Below, piece after piece: positions 45,458-53,732 of a stretch of 64,000 bases of DNA. The stretch is from contig OZ034970.1 of assembly GCA_964030785.1 (NCBI GenBank), forward strand, positions 248,001 through 312,000, given 5' to 3'. This stretch comes from Siderastrea siderea (lineage: Eukaryota; Cnidaria; Anthozoa; Scleractinia; Rhizangiidae). Position 1 is the stretch's first letter. Each line of letters starts with the position of its first letter. A program made the position numbers and the translations under genes. Below the pieces are notes generated by a model. That model saw only the letters and a program-made list of their open reading frames with translations, was not told the DNA's origin and searched no databases.

Positions 45458-45790
45458 TCATTCAAATTTTTTTTTCATCCAGTTTTTCAGATCAAGAATT
45501 TTTTCAACATTTTCCTTGAATTCTTCCTCGTATCTTGCTCTGAACACTATTTCGTCAAAACACATTTCTTTTAGATTTGTGTAAAAATTTTCGACACCAA
45601 TCTCCGCGTATTCTTCAATAATTTTACTTATCTCTTGTATATCCTCTCCATCGAATACTTGTTTTGTGTACTCTTCTAGCTTTTCTTTGAATAACACGCA
45701 GAAGACTTCTATTCCTTCATCTATTACTTCGTACTTTTCTTGCAGTTTTTTGAGGAAACAATCCACGAAGTAGAAGCAACGCAAGTCCAT
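45458..45790 (-). CDS. Small acidic helical Polinton protein, unknown
   Basis: 110 residues with ATG start at 45,790. Rich in Glu and Lys with heptad-like spacing (FKEKLEEYTKQVF, EISKIIEEYAEIG, NVEKILDLKNWMKKK), so mainly helical, perhaps coiled coil. No membrane segment or known motif. It lies between the 44.6-kb gene and the 46.6-kb membrane-type gene, all on the minus strand. Confidence 0.5.
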   Translation of the reverse strand: MDLRCFYFVDCFLKKLQEKYEVIDEGIEVFCVLFKEKLEEYTKQVFDGEDIQEISKIIEEYAEIGVENFYTNLKEMCFDEIVFRARYEEEFKENVEKILDLKNWMKKKFE

Positions 45791-46169
45791 TATTCTTTTA
45801 TTTTTTTTTGTTTAACAGTCTGTTTGTTTCTTCCGGCTTTTAATCAACAAAACTCGGCATACAAATTTTTTATTTTTTCAAAAACTTTTAATTTTATTGT
45901 GACTGTTGGTGAAGTTGTCAACTTTGTGAAGAGTGTTGTATTATGGAACAACATCATAGCCTTAAATGGGGTAGCCATTTTCATCACGAGTTGGTAACGA
46001 TATTTTTGAAACACATTCACGAGTTGGGGGCATTATTTTTGAAACACACTCACGAGTAATGTATCGTATTTGTCTGATATCAGGAGGAGTGAGAAGTTCA
46101 GAAACCCAATGCCAGATAATTGCAAAAAGTGCAATCATTTTGTAAGGCGTATATAATTACTTAAAAAAT
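45791..46169. other. Polinton intergenic region with short direct repeats
   Basis: A 23-bp unit, ATTTTTGAAACACATTCACGAGT with one difference, occurs at 46,002-46,024 and 46,035-46,057, and a partial CATCACGAGTTGG at about 45,982. Possible regulatory or replication-related repeats; no gene. Confidence 0.5.
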
Positions 46170-46632
46170 CTACAATTGAGCGAATTTTTTATCGTACTTT
46201 CTTTGAACAGAAAGCGGAATCTCCATACAATGATCAGTGACGAAATTATCTATCATTTTTAATTTATCAAGAAAGGCCTTCTCGTCGAAAACTTCGCCTC
46301 GTAGGTAAAAACGAATCTCAACAAGGATAATTTGCTCGTTCCATTTTTTTATCATATTTTCTTAGGCTTGCCGCTGCTTTCAAAAAAAGGCCAACACCAG
46401 TTAAAGTTGCCATGACAGCAGGGTTCAGTGTTATTCCTCCAGCTATTGCGGCACTTATTATTAACTTTCCAGCTGAAAGATTACAAACAAAATTTTTTCT
46501 TCGAAAACCGCGGTGCAACTTTTCATATCCATAATGTTTCTTGTGGTAATAAGCGTATAAATCTTTCAGAGTTTTAGCTTTCTCTGCAGAAAGTGTTTGG
46601 TCGATATGGTTGAATTCGAAAATGTCCCGCAT
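46170..46632 (-). CDS. Polinton membrane-type protein in two frames (broken)
   Basis: The first frame from ATG 46,632 to 46,318 has a basic helical N-terminus, then two hydrophobic segments (LIISAAIAGGITLNPAV and ATLTGVGLFLKAAASL), then RKYDKKM. The second frame, 46,355-46,170, continues with FYLRGEVFDEKAFL and MEIPLSVQRKYDKKF. The two are offset by +1, with the junction near 46,320-46,340; a short out-of-frame deletion is possible. The two-hairpin-helix plus charged tail layout recalls SLATT-like two-membrane-helix proteins, a low-confidence comparison. Function unknown; a virion or host-membrane role is conceivable. Confidence 0.5.
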
Positions 46633-46669
46633 TGTGCTATATAATAAATGTAAAAAATGTTTTGGGTTT

Positions 46670-48469
46670 TTATCTATATTCAACCAATAATAATAAATTT
46701 TCTTTTACATGTGTTAGTTGTGTTTCATCTGTAAAAAATATTGATATTACATAATAAATTCCTATATCATGATTAATATCGAAGTTTTGTTCTTTTTTTC
46801 TTATATCAGTCGAATTGAACCTGTGTACAGAAGATTTTGTTGAATCATTAGGATCTTCCTTTTTCAAAAAAAGACTAATTGTATTATATTGACTTTGGTT
46901 TGTTTCATATATTATTTTAGCTTTTAATAATATATTATTTTTATTCATTATTATTTTTTTAGAACTATTAAATGAAAAATCACCATTGCCTTTTTCTTTT
47001 TTATGAAAACCATGAACATAATAAACGGGGCCAATCAAATTATGCCCGTTTAAAGAAAGATCTGTTTGCATCACCATTTTCCCGTTTTCAATTACAAAAG
47101 CGGTGTCATAGACACTTGGGTCAACATTTGAAATTGTTTCTTTGACGCCATAGACAATTAGATGCCCGATTGTTAAAAACGATCGTTTACTTACTGTACC
47201 ATGCAGATCGAGATAAAGGAATTGTGGGGGTGAGCTACCCCATCTGTGAAAGTGGATAACTGTTTTGGTGTACTTCTCGAATGTTTTGGTTGTTTCATCA
47301 GAAATTGAAATCGTTGTTCCTTGAGCTGTTACACTCAACCCATTCATTTCCGGCGGAAACCATTCAACGACCATTGTGTAATATCCGACCGGAAGTTTAT
47401 AAAGGTTAAAACCGAGGCGTGACCGGTACTGGTTGGGTGAGCCTTTTTCAAACAAGAGTTTAAGTTGGTAAGCTTTTTTATTAATTTGATGTGGAGAATT
47501 GGGAAAATCGATAATACCCAAAACCTCGATATTATTTTCACTCGAAGATTCATCAGTGTCTTCCATCAAGTATCTGAAGGCGTCCCTTTTTTGACCTGAA
47601 TTATTGATCTGAGATTCACGAATTTTTTGAGTGACAAGATCTCTCAAATCTGATATTTCCTCTTGCACAAAATCAACATTAACTGCGGATTTCGAATTTC
47701 TGTAATCGGTTTTCAAGTTAACAATTTTATTGTTATTTAAATTTAAGTCTCCAGACATACGTTTTGAGCCATCAAGTTTAAGATATTCTTTTTGTGTTTC
47801 ACTAAGTCTTTTGTTAACAAACTCGACACTTGTGGCGTCTTTTTGGTTTGACGGAAATTTGAGATTTACAATCGAATTGTTTTTCATATCAATATCAGCT
47901 CCTTTATCCACTTTTTTTTCAAGTTGATTATCGACATATTTTTTGTTTGTGGCTTGATCTGCCTGCACTGGGTCTTTTACGTTGTAGATTGTATTATTGT
48001 TCATATCAATGCTTGCTTCCATCCTTCCACCTTCTTCTTTTGAAAGAAAGATATTTCTCGTGTCCTGATAGTTTATTACCTTTGTCAAATCGCCGTGGAC
48101 AGGATAAGGGTTGCTTTTTAATCGCAAAATATTGTACTTATTTTCCATATCAATATCAGCAGAACCGCTGGCACTACCCTGAGGGCCAGGATCACCTTTA
48201 TCACCCTTGTCGCCCTTGTCGCCCTTATCGCCCTTGTCGCCTTTTAAACCCCGTGGTCCTTGTGCCCCCTTCTGACCTTGTGCTCCAGCGGGTCCTTTTT
48301 CTCCTCTTGGACCATAAGGACCCCGTGGTCCTCCAGGGCCTTAGTCACCCTTCGGTCCAGGAGGACCCTCAGGGCCAGGAGGACCCCCTGGACCAGGAGG
48401 ACCCACTTTTCCACTTTCACTCGTCGTAGTTTGACCAGTTCCACCTATTGGACTGTTAATATACTCCAT
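46670..48469 (-). CDS. Collagen-domain fibre-like protein, broken by one in-frame stop
   Basis: A 599-codon frame from ATG 48,469. Residues 23-100 are 26 Gly-X-Y triplets, including GPPGPEGPPGPKGD and five GDK units. Codon 43 is TAA (48,343-48,341) where the triplet pattern expects an amino acid. About residues 150-290 hold three shaft-type repeats with the pattern DMNNNTIYNVKDP, DMKNNSIVNLKFP and NLNNNKIVNLKTD followed by YVD/FVN/FVQ, known from trimeric phage tail fibres. The rest (about 300 residues) is a beta-rich putative head. The ATG overlaps the last base of the ATPase stop (TAATG). By layout this is a candidate trimeric receptor-binding fibre on the virion; that is inference. The ORF after the stop restarts at 48,148. 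Confidence 0.75.
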
Positions 48470-49101
48470 TATATATCTTCATCAAAATTTTTTTTCATTA
48501 ATTTTTGGGGTTTGTCATAGTAAAAGAAAGAATATTTTTCATCGGTGGCGCGATCTAAAGCGTTATGATCCACACCTATTTCGTCTGCAATTCGTTTGTT
48601 TTCTCTTGGAAGAAATCTGAAAATACAAAAATGGCTGCAGTTATCACGGACGTTTTTTGGCACCTTGTAAAAAGTTTGAGTGAGGTAAATAACGCGGCAG
48701 TTTCTGTGCCGCCCGTTGATAAAATAATTAATGATGCTGTTTTGGTTTTTTTCGCAAACAAGATCATCAAATACAACTATTTTTTGGTTGTCCGCCGGAA
48801 GTTCTTCGAGTGGAATGATTTCATCACCATTAGCCTCAATAACATCATAACCAACCTGGGGGTTGATTTTTTCAGCAAAGTCCTGCAAAAGTTTCTGGTA
48901 TTTGTTCTGGTGCAGGTTTTTTGAAAAGAGGTAAATTTTATCATACTCCAACAACTCATAAAGCATGTGCAGTAATGTGTTTGTTTTACCAGAATTACTG
49001 GGCCCACAAATTAACATCCGAAAAACATCTGCTGGCATACAAGGGTCACCTTGTTCGTAGTTACTCTTGGAAGAACCTGGGTCATAATTTGGAATCTTCA
49101 T
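48469..49101 (-). CDS. A32/FtsK-type genome packaging ATPase
   Basis: 210 residues, intact. Walker A is GPSNSGKTNTLL at about residues 33-44 and Walker B is KIVVFDDLV at about 107-115. Further conserved parts are HRNCRVIYLTQTFYKVPKNVRDNCSHF and a C-terminal basic tail. It belongs to the FtsK/HerA superfamily of packaging motors of double-jelly-roll viruses and would pump DNA into the capsid. It shares a 34-bp divergent promoter region with the plus-strand gene at 49,136, and its stop overlaps the fibre start by one base. Confidence 0.93.
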   Translation of the reverse strand: MKIPNYDPGSSKSNYEQGDPCMPADVFRMLICGPSNSGKTNTLLHMLYELLEYDKIYLFSKNLHQNKYQKLLQDFAEKINPQVGYDVIEANGDEIIPLEELPADNQKIVVFDDLVCEKNQNSIINYFINGRHRNCRVIYLTQTFYKVPKNVRDNCSHFCIFRFLPRENKRIADEIGVDHNALDRATDEKYSFFYYDKPQKLMKKNFDEDI

Positions 49102-49135
49102 TTTTTTTTCGCTTCTATATATTCACGCTGGAAAT
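49102..49135. promoter_or_regulatory. Short divergent promoter region (ATPase / 49,136 gene)
   Basis: 34 bp between two divergent start codons contains CTATATATTCACGC, a TATA-like element usable in both directions. Inferred from position and composition. Confidence 0.4.
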
Positions 49136-50110
49136 ATGTCGATGAAAAAATGGCGTGAGTTGGCTGAAGAAAAGTCGAAGCTAGATGAACAAACAGAAGA
49201 AATTCACCAAAAATTCAAAATGGATAAAATAAAAAAAGAGTTTGGTCAGCTTACAGGAGAAGAACTTTTTAGACCAATTACAAAAAGGCTTGATGAAAAG
49301 AGCAACACCACTGTAGAAGAAGAAGAAGAGGAGCAGAAAGTTCCTGATTACGCAATGGATGAATTTGACGAAATCAACCCGTTTGGTGATGAATTCAGAC
49401 CGGATGCACCATCACCAGAACCATCACCACCACCATCACCACCACCAACACCACCACCACCTTATCAAGAATTTGATGGTGATGATTTACCACTACCACC
49501 CCCACCGCTAATGGAAAAAGCATCCACACGTAAAGACTGGGAGATGCCTGGACCGGTTGAGCTAGAATATCCCAGTGAATCAGTCTTGTTGCAAAATATT
49601 AATCGGCTCATTAGAATAAAAGGAAATGATCCCAGCTACAGAGTAGGAAAATCGAAATTAGGTTTGAAAGGCAAAACCATTGCGGAACTCAAAAAAATAA
49701 GAGATTATATCTATGAAAGAAGGGGAACCCAACCTCTATCGAAACAGTTAGAGGAGGGGAAGCAGAGACTGAAATCCACTCCCCTTCAAAAAAGAGAAAT
49801 TCCTCCAACCCCCCTGGAAAAAGCTGTCATGAGCCGGAGACCTTATATTGAGCCTTTAGACGATGAAGATGACTTACCTGAACAGGATTGGGAAACTGAA
49901 GGAAGCGGTTTCGCTGATGAAGCTGAATTGATCGACCAACTTTATTTGAGGTTAGGATCAATAGAAGCAGGAAACAACTCGATAAAACTTAAAAAACAGG
50001 TATTAGATCTGCTTGATTCACTAGTTGAACTCGGCACAATCAATAAAAAGGAAAAGAAAAAATTATTTCTGATTATATACGCCAATAATGAGCTTTTACT
50101 TACTGCTTGA
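49136..50110 (+). CDS. Proline-rich Polinton structural protein with PPxY motif
   Basis: 324 residues. Order: N-terminal coiled-coil-like helix (WRELAEEKSKLDEQTEEIHQ), acidic patch (EEEEEEQ), YAMDEFDEINPFGDEF, Pro-rich region of about 40 residues ending PPPPYQEFDG, a helical domain around LLQNINRLIRIKGNDPSYRVG and ELKKIRDYIYERRG, an acidic linker with EGSGF, and a C-terminal helix pair. PPPY matches the PPxY late-domain consensus recognised by NEDD4-type WW domains. It lies directly before the penton-like gene and overlaps it by 23 bp, so it is probably a virion or assembly protein. No enzyme motif. Exact role unknown. Confidence 0.65.
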   Translation: MSMKKWRELAEEKSKLDEQTEEIHQKFKMDKIKKEFGQLTGEELFRPITKRLDEKSNTTVEEEEEEQKVPDYAMDEFDEINPFGDEFRPDAPSPEPSPPPSPPPTPPPPYQEFDGDDLPLPPPPLMEKASTRKDWEMPGPVELEYPSESVLLQNINRLIRIKGNDPSYRVGKSKLGLKGKTIAELKKIRDYIYERRGTQPLSKQLEEGKQRLKSTPLQKREIPPTPLEKAVMSRRPYIEPLDDEDDLPEQDWETEGSGFADEAELIDQLYLRLGSIEAGNNSIKLKKQVLDLLDSLVELGTINKKEKKKLFLIIYANNELLLTA

Positions 50111-50849
50111 CTCGAGCCGCGCAAAACTTGAAAGAGGAGGAGAACGGAATGTTTCTCATGATTTCACAGTAAATTTTTATCCACCGCTCGAATTGGGTAA
50201 AGGAAACTATAAAGCAGCGTTGAACAGACTTATTACAATGAGTTACTCATGGAATAATATCGATTCTCGTTATGATAACAATAAAATTAGATGGAAGAAA
50301 AAAACAGAACAAGCGTGGAAAACTTTAACTTTTCCGAATGGAATGTATGATTACAAAAGAATCAACACTTTTGTTCAACAACACACCGGTAGAGTAGATC
50401 CAGCAAACAAAGACAGTGATTACATTTTCACAATATACTTCGATTTGACAATTTATAGGGTTGTGACTTTGATACATAACGATTATGAGCTTGACTTGTC
50501 TCAAGGAAATTTTGGTGAATTGGTTGGTTATGGAAAAAGTACCTTGAGTGGGGATGTTGTCGGAAGGAAAGTTCCAAATATCACAAGAGGTGTTGATTGG
50601 GTGTATTTGCACTGTGATCTTATCACACGCCGAACAGACAATGTTCCAAACGATTTGTTATACTGTTTATCAACAGCAGATCTTAACGTTAGTTATCCAT
50701 TTCGAGAAGTGCCGCTTCGACCTGAGTGGCAACCTGTGAATAAAAGTTATATTGAAGAAATAAGGGTTTGGGTGACAGATGGAAGAAACAATATTCTGGA
50801 TCTCAATGGGACAGATATTGCAATTAGTTTAATAATTGAAAAAGAGTAA
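50088..50849 (+). CDS. Putative minor capsid (penton-like) protein
   Basis: 253 residues, ATG inside the end of the previous gene. Beta-rich throughout, with conserved-looking segments TMSYSWNNID, LTFPNGMYDYKRINTF, IFTIYFDLTIYRV, VPNITRGVDWVYLHCDLI and a C-terminal strand set. Size and layout fit the single-jelly-roll penton protein of Polintons, which sits at the capsid vertices. Assigned from gene order beside the major capsid gene and general pattern, not from a catalytic motif. Confidence 0.65.
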   Translation: MSFYLLLDSSRAKLERGGERNVSHDFTVNFYPPLELGKGNYKAALNRLITMSYSWNNIDSRYDNNKIRWKKKTEQAWKTLTFPNGMYDYKRINTFVQQHTGRVDPANKDSDYIFTIYFDLTIYRVVTLIHNDYELDLSQGNFGELVGYGKSTLSGDVVGRKVPNITRGVDWVYLHCDLITRRTDNVPNDLLYCLSTADLNVSYPFREVPLRPEWQPVNKSYIEEIRVWVTDGRNNILDLNGTDIAISLIIEKE

Positions 50850-50862
50850 GGATTTTTGTTGG

Positions 50863-50872
50863 TATAAATATA
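50863..50872 (+). promoter_or_regulatory. TATA-like element before the core-like gene
   Basis: TATAAATATA ends 5 bp before the ATG at 50,878. Similar A+T boxes precede the genes at 51,292 (TATATAA), 52,592 (TATAATATAC), 53,742 (TATATA) and 55,383. Confidence 0.35.
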
Positions 50873-50877
50873 CAATC

Positions 50878-51252
50878 ATGAATCATCCGAGCGAGTGGGC
50901 AAGATTCTTTGACAAAAACACCGGACGTTATAGATATAAACACAAAGGGTCGGGTGTGATACGTGACACCTTCATGAACATCGGTAAAGTATTCAAAAAC
51001 AATGAAAATAACGTGGCAAAGAAAACTGTCGAAAAAGCCACAAAAACAATCGCTGAAAAGGCGGGTCAGAGAGTTGGTGAACTTGCTGCTGTTGAAAAAG
51101 GTTCGAAACAAATACGAAAAATACTTCAAGAGCGAAAAAAAAGAAAACCGTTGTCTGAAGATTCGAAAAAGAAACTTGCAAATATTTTAACCAAACACAA
51201 AAAAAAATCAGACGCTCTTGTGAAATTAAATCGAATTTTGACAAAATATTAA
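50878..51252 (+). CDS. Small basic core-like protein
   Basis: 124 residues from the ATG at 50,878. It starts with WARFFDKNTGRYRYKHKGSG and then becomes highly basic with Lys/Arg clusters (KKTVEKATKTIAEKAGQR, ILQERKKRKPL, KHKKKSD). Net charge is strongly positive, suiting DNA binding inside a capsid, as adenovirus core proteins do. It lies between the penton-like and major capsid genes. Function inferred from charge and position. Confidence 0.6.
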   Translation: MNHPSEWARFFDKNTGRYRYKHKGSGVIRDTFMNIGKVFKNNENNVAKKTVEKATKTIAEKAGQRVGELAAVEKGSKQIRKILQERKKRKPLSEDSKKKLANILTKHKKKSDALVKLNRILTKY

Positions 51253-51276
51253 TAAAAGAAAAAAATTTTTTTCTTT

Positions 51277-51283
51277 TATATAA
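51277..51283 (+). promoter_or_regulatory. TATA-like element before the major capsid gene
   Basis: TATATAA ends 8 bp before the ATG at 51,292. Confidence 0.35.
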
Positions 51284-51291
51284 CTGGCAAC

Positions 51292-52553
51292 ATGTTCAGA
51301 ACTCCACAATTCCTCAAAAGATCAGAAGACATTCGTATTGAATGTGAAAAGCGGTTAGAAAACCCTGGGAATGGTCAAACACAAGAAAAAAAAAGTGGTT
51401 ATAATTTCGTAATGGAAGACAGAAACCATTTTTATGACTGGTACAGAGCTTATTTCTTAGTTCATCACAAGTTTGAAGCAACTGCAAATGGAGGTAACAT
51501 TGTAGCTGACACTGAATCTGCTCCGATAAATGGTTCTTTTTCATTAATCAAAAACATGAGAGTTTCATCATCGGCGACAACACTTTCTGAGTCTAACAAT
51601 ATCCACAAAGGCATTTTCATTAAAAATCTGCTTGACTATTCAAACGATTATTCGGGAACTGTGGCAAAAGATCAATTTTGGCATCTTGACGTTGACAAAA
51701 CCACAGTTACTGATGGAAATGCGACGAATACTGGAATGCGTGAAAGAGCTCTTCTCTCAAATGGTGGAAAGATAATTGAAACAAAAATTCCTTTAAACAG
51801 ATACGCATTTTTCGAAAATCTTTCCGAAACTCTTTTACCACCAATGAAAATTGAGATTGAAATTACTCTGCAAGACGATAAAGAACTTATTTTCCAAAAC
51901 GATGGAACAGCTCGAAGACTTGTTGTTAAAAAATGTGAGTTATGGGTTCCACAACTATCTTTCCACGGTGAAGGGCAAAAATTTGTGAATGAAAATTTTT
52001 TAAAACCAAAGAAAAAAAATTCTTGAAAGAACGAATTATGGAAAGCTCCCCAAGAACTGATACTGGTGGTACGTGTTTGTTTACATCTGTAATTAAAAAT
52101 GTAAAACATGTTTTCGTGTTTTTTCAACAATATCGTAAAAAAAATTCTTACACTCAAAACCCCTACTTTTTTGACACATTTGATCTCGATGGTGATAACT
52201 CGGCAAAATTAACGAGATGTCGACTAAATTATGGTGAAACTTTTTACCCTGTGGTTTATTTCTCAGACAAAAACAAATTGAGAATTTACGAACATTTGCT
52301 AAATTATAGTTACAGAAGTTATGATTACAACAGCGGTGTTCAGCTACAGATCGCAAACTTCGAGAGTTTATACCCGATCATTCACTTCGATCTAAGAAAT
52401 AATGAAAAATTTTTGACAAATGATCCCCTTAATCTTACTTTAGAATACGAATTAAACGAAACAGCAAACCTTCAATACATTATATACGCATATGTTATAA
52501 ATGAAGAAGAATTTGTTTTAGAAACACTTGGTAATGAGCTTGTTGTCGTTTAA
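51292..52553 (+). CDS. Major capsid protein (double jelly roll), in two frames
   Basis: Two overlapping frames: 51,292-52,026 (244 residues) and one continuing to 52,553 (about 175 residues). Conserved-looking parts of the first half are FYDWYRAYF, IKNMRVSS, FIKNLLDYSNDYS and IPLNRYAFFENLSE; parts of the second half are VKHVFVFFQQYRK, LTRCRLNYG and YPIIHFDLRNN. Together they have the size and layout of the Polinton major capsid protein, which forms the trimeric hexon-like units. The second frame lies -1 relative to the first; the switch is at a run of eight A (52,012-52,019). This could be a one-base loss, a sequence error or programmed slippage. The break is noted, not repaired. Confidence 0.8.
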
Positions 52554-52591
52554 AAAATTTAAAAAAATTCTGAATATAATATACACACAAG

Positions 52592-53299
52592 ATGAGCACA
52601 ACTTATCATCCATTCAAAATCGCACTGACTGATGGTCAGAAAAAGAAACTTCAAAAAGCTTATGTAACAAAGATGCCTGTTGGTCTGAAAGTCAAACCAG
52701 ACCAAATTGGGCGTGGTGACGAGCTTCTTCTCACTGAAACTCAAATCAAGCGATTGAAAAAAAGATCAGCTGCAGGGAAAGGAATGGTAATAAAATTTAG
52801 CCAGACACAGCTTCAGAAGACTGCGCAGCGTGGTGGAAATTTGTTTTCTGCTATGTTAGGTTTGGCACGACCTTTGATAAAGCCAGCCCTTGGAGCATTA
52901 GCAAGTGCAGGTTTGAGTTTTGGCGCTGAAAAAGTGCTGAAAAAGATATTTGGTAATGGTTTTGGACCAAGGGAAATTGAGCTTTATAAACTTGTCCAGC
53001 GAATGACTCCTTCTCAGAAAAAGGCTGCAAAACAATATCTTGTTGGACAAGGTTTAGTTAAAGGAGGTGGCGCACAATACGGCGGCTTCCTTGGTATGTT
53101 AGCGTCTATTGGAGTACCTTTAGCCATTGATTTAGTTCGAAAAATAATTGGGAAAGGTATGCAAACGCAACCACCACCGCCACCACCACGAACAAGACGA
53201 TCACCAGGAATACCAAAAGGTAAAGGAATGCAAATTCAACCTCCACCTTTTTTCGGAACTTGGGATGATTATTATCGGTTAAAAAAAACTGAAATTTGA
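52592..53299 (+). CDS. Amphipathic virion protein (pVI/pX-like candidate)
   Basis: 235 residues. N-terminal domain with KIALTDGQKKKLQKAY, DQIGRGDELLLTETQIKRLKK and KGMVIKFSQTQLQK, then a Gly/Ala/Leu-rich hydrophobic stretch LIKPALGALASAGLSFG, a second amphipathic part ending IGVPLAIDLVRKIIGKG, a poly-Pro segment and a C-terminal FFGTWDDYY. A membrane-active helix plus basic DNA-facing part between capsid and protease genes fits the minor virion proteins cleaved by the adenain-type protease. Function inferred. Confidence 0.6.
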   Translation: MSTTYHPFKIALTDGQKKKLQKAYVTKMPVGLKVKPDQIGRGDELLLTETQIKRLKKRSAAGKGMVIKFSQTQLQKTAQRGGNLFSAMLGLARPLIKPALGALASAGLSFGAEKVLKKIFGNGFGPREIELYKLVQRMTPSQKKAAKQYLVGQGLVKGGGAQYGGFLGMLASIGVPLAIDLVRKIIGKGMQTQPPPPPPRTRRSPGIPKGKGMQIQPPPFFGTWDDYYRLKKTEI

Positions 53300-53732
53300 A
53301 GATAAACCTCTATCCAACATTGACTTGAGAAAATGGTGTAACTTTTTACGAATTCCAATAAAAGGTATTTTTAGCAGAAATGAAACAAAACCTTTGTTTC
53401 ATTCTCCATGTATTATCAACTTGGATGATTTCGGAAGTTTGGGAACTCATTGGGTATGTTGTTGGCCAAAAGGAAAAGGTCTTTACGAGTATTTCGATTC
53501 ATTTGGGCTTCCACCACCTTTGGAATGGGAACAAGAGATGTCAATGCATGGGATGAAACATTTTTTCAGAAATGACAACCAAATTCAATGGGAACAAAGT
53601 GTGAGATGTGGTTACTACTGCCTTCTCTTTTTAAACGAAAGAAATAAAGGAACACGTTTTGCCGATATTTTGAAAATGTTCTCCAATGATTTACTTCAAA
53701 ATGAGGAAATTGTGAAAAAATATTTTTCTTGA
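53283..53732 (+). CDS. Adenain-like cysteine protease (maturation protease)
   Basis: About 149 residues; the frame opens after a stop at 53,280. Catalytic residues are visible in order: His in GTHWVCCW, Asp in EYFDSFG, Gln in IQWEQS and Cys in RCGYYCL, the Ulp1/adenain (C5/C48-type) arrangement. Motifs CIINLDDFG and FLNERNKG fit as well. It would cleave capsid and core precursors during virion maturation. No ATG lies between the upstream stop and the domain: the segment starts KKLKFEDKPLSNIDL, so the initiator codon is lost, non-canonical or reached by another route. Confidence 0.85.
   Translation, partial: KKLKFEDKPLSNIDLRKWCNFLRIPIKGIFSRNETKPLFHSPCIINLDDFGSLGTHWVCCWPKGKGLYEYFDSFGLPPPLEWEQEMSMHGMKHFFRNDNQIQWEQSVRCGYYCLLFLNERNKGTRFADILKMFSNDLLQNEEIVKKYFS

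Noticed and set aside
47947..48429. Long plus-strand open frame, Pro/Cys/Leu-rich
   Set aside because: Antisense shadow of the Gly-X-Y collagen repeat, whose periodicity keeps other frames open.
53325..53732. Host SUMO-protease-like gene instead of a viral protease
   Set aside because: No introns, size about 150 residues and position in the capsid gene cluster fit adenain of Polintons rather than a cellular Ulp/SENP.
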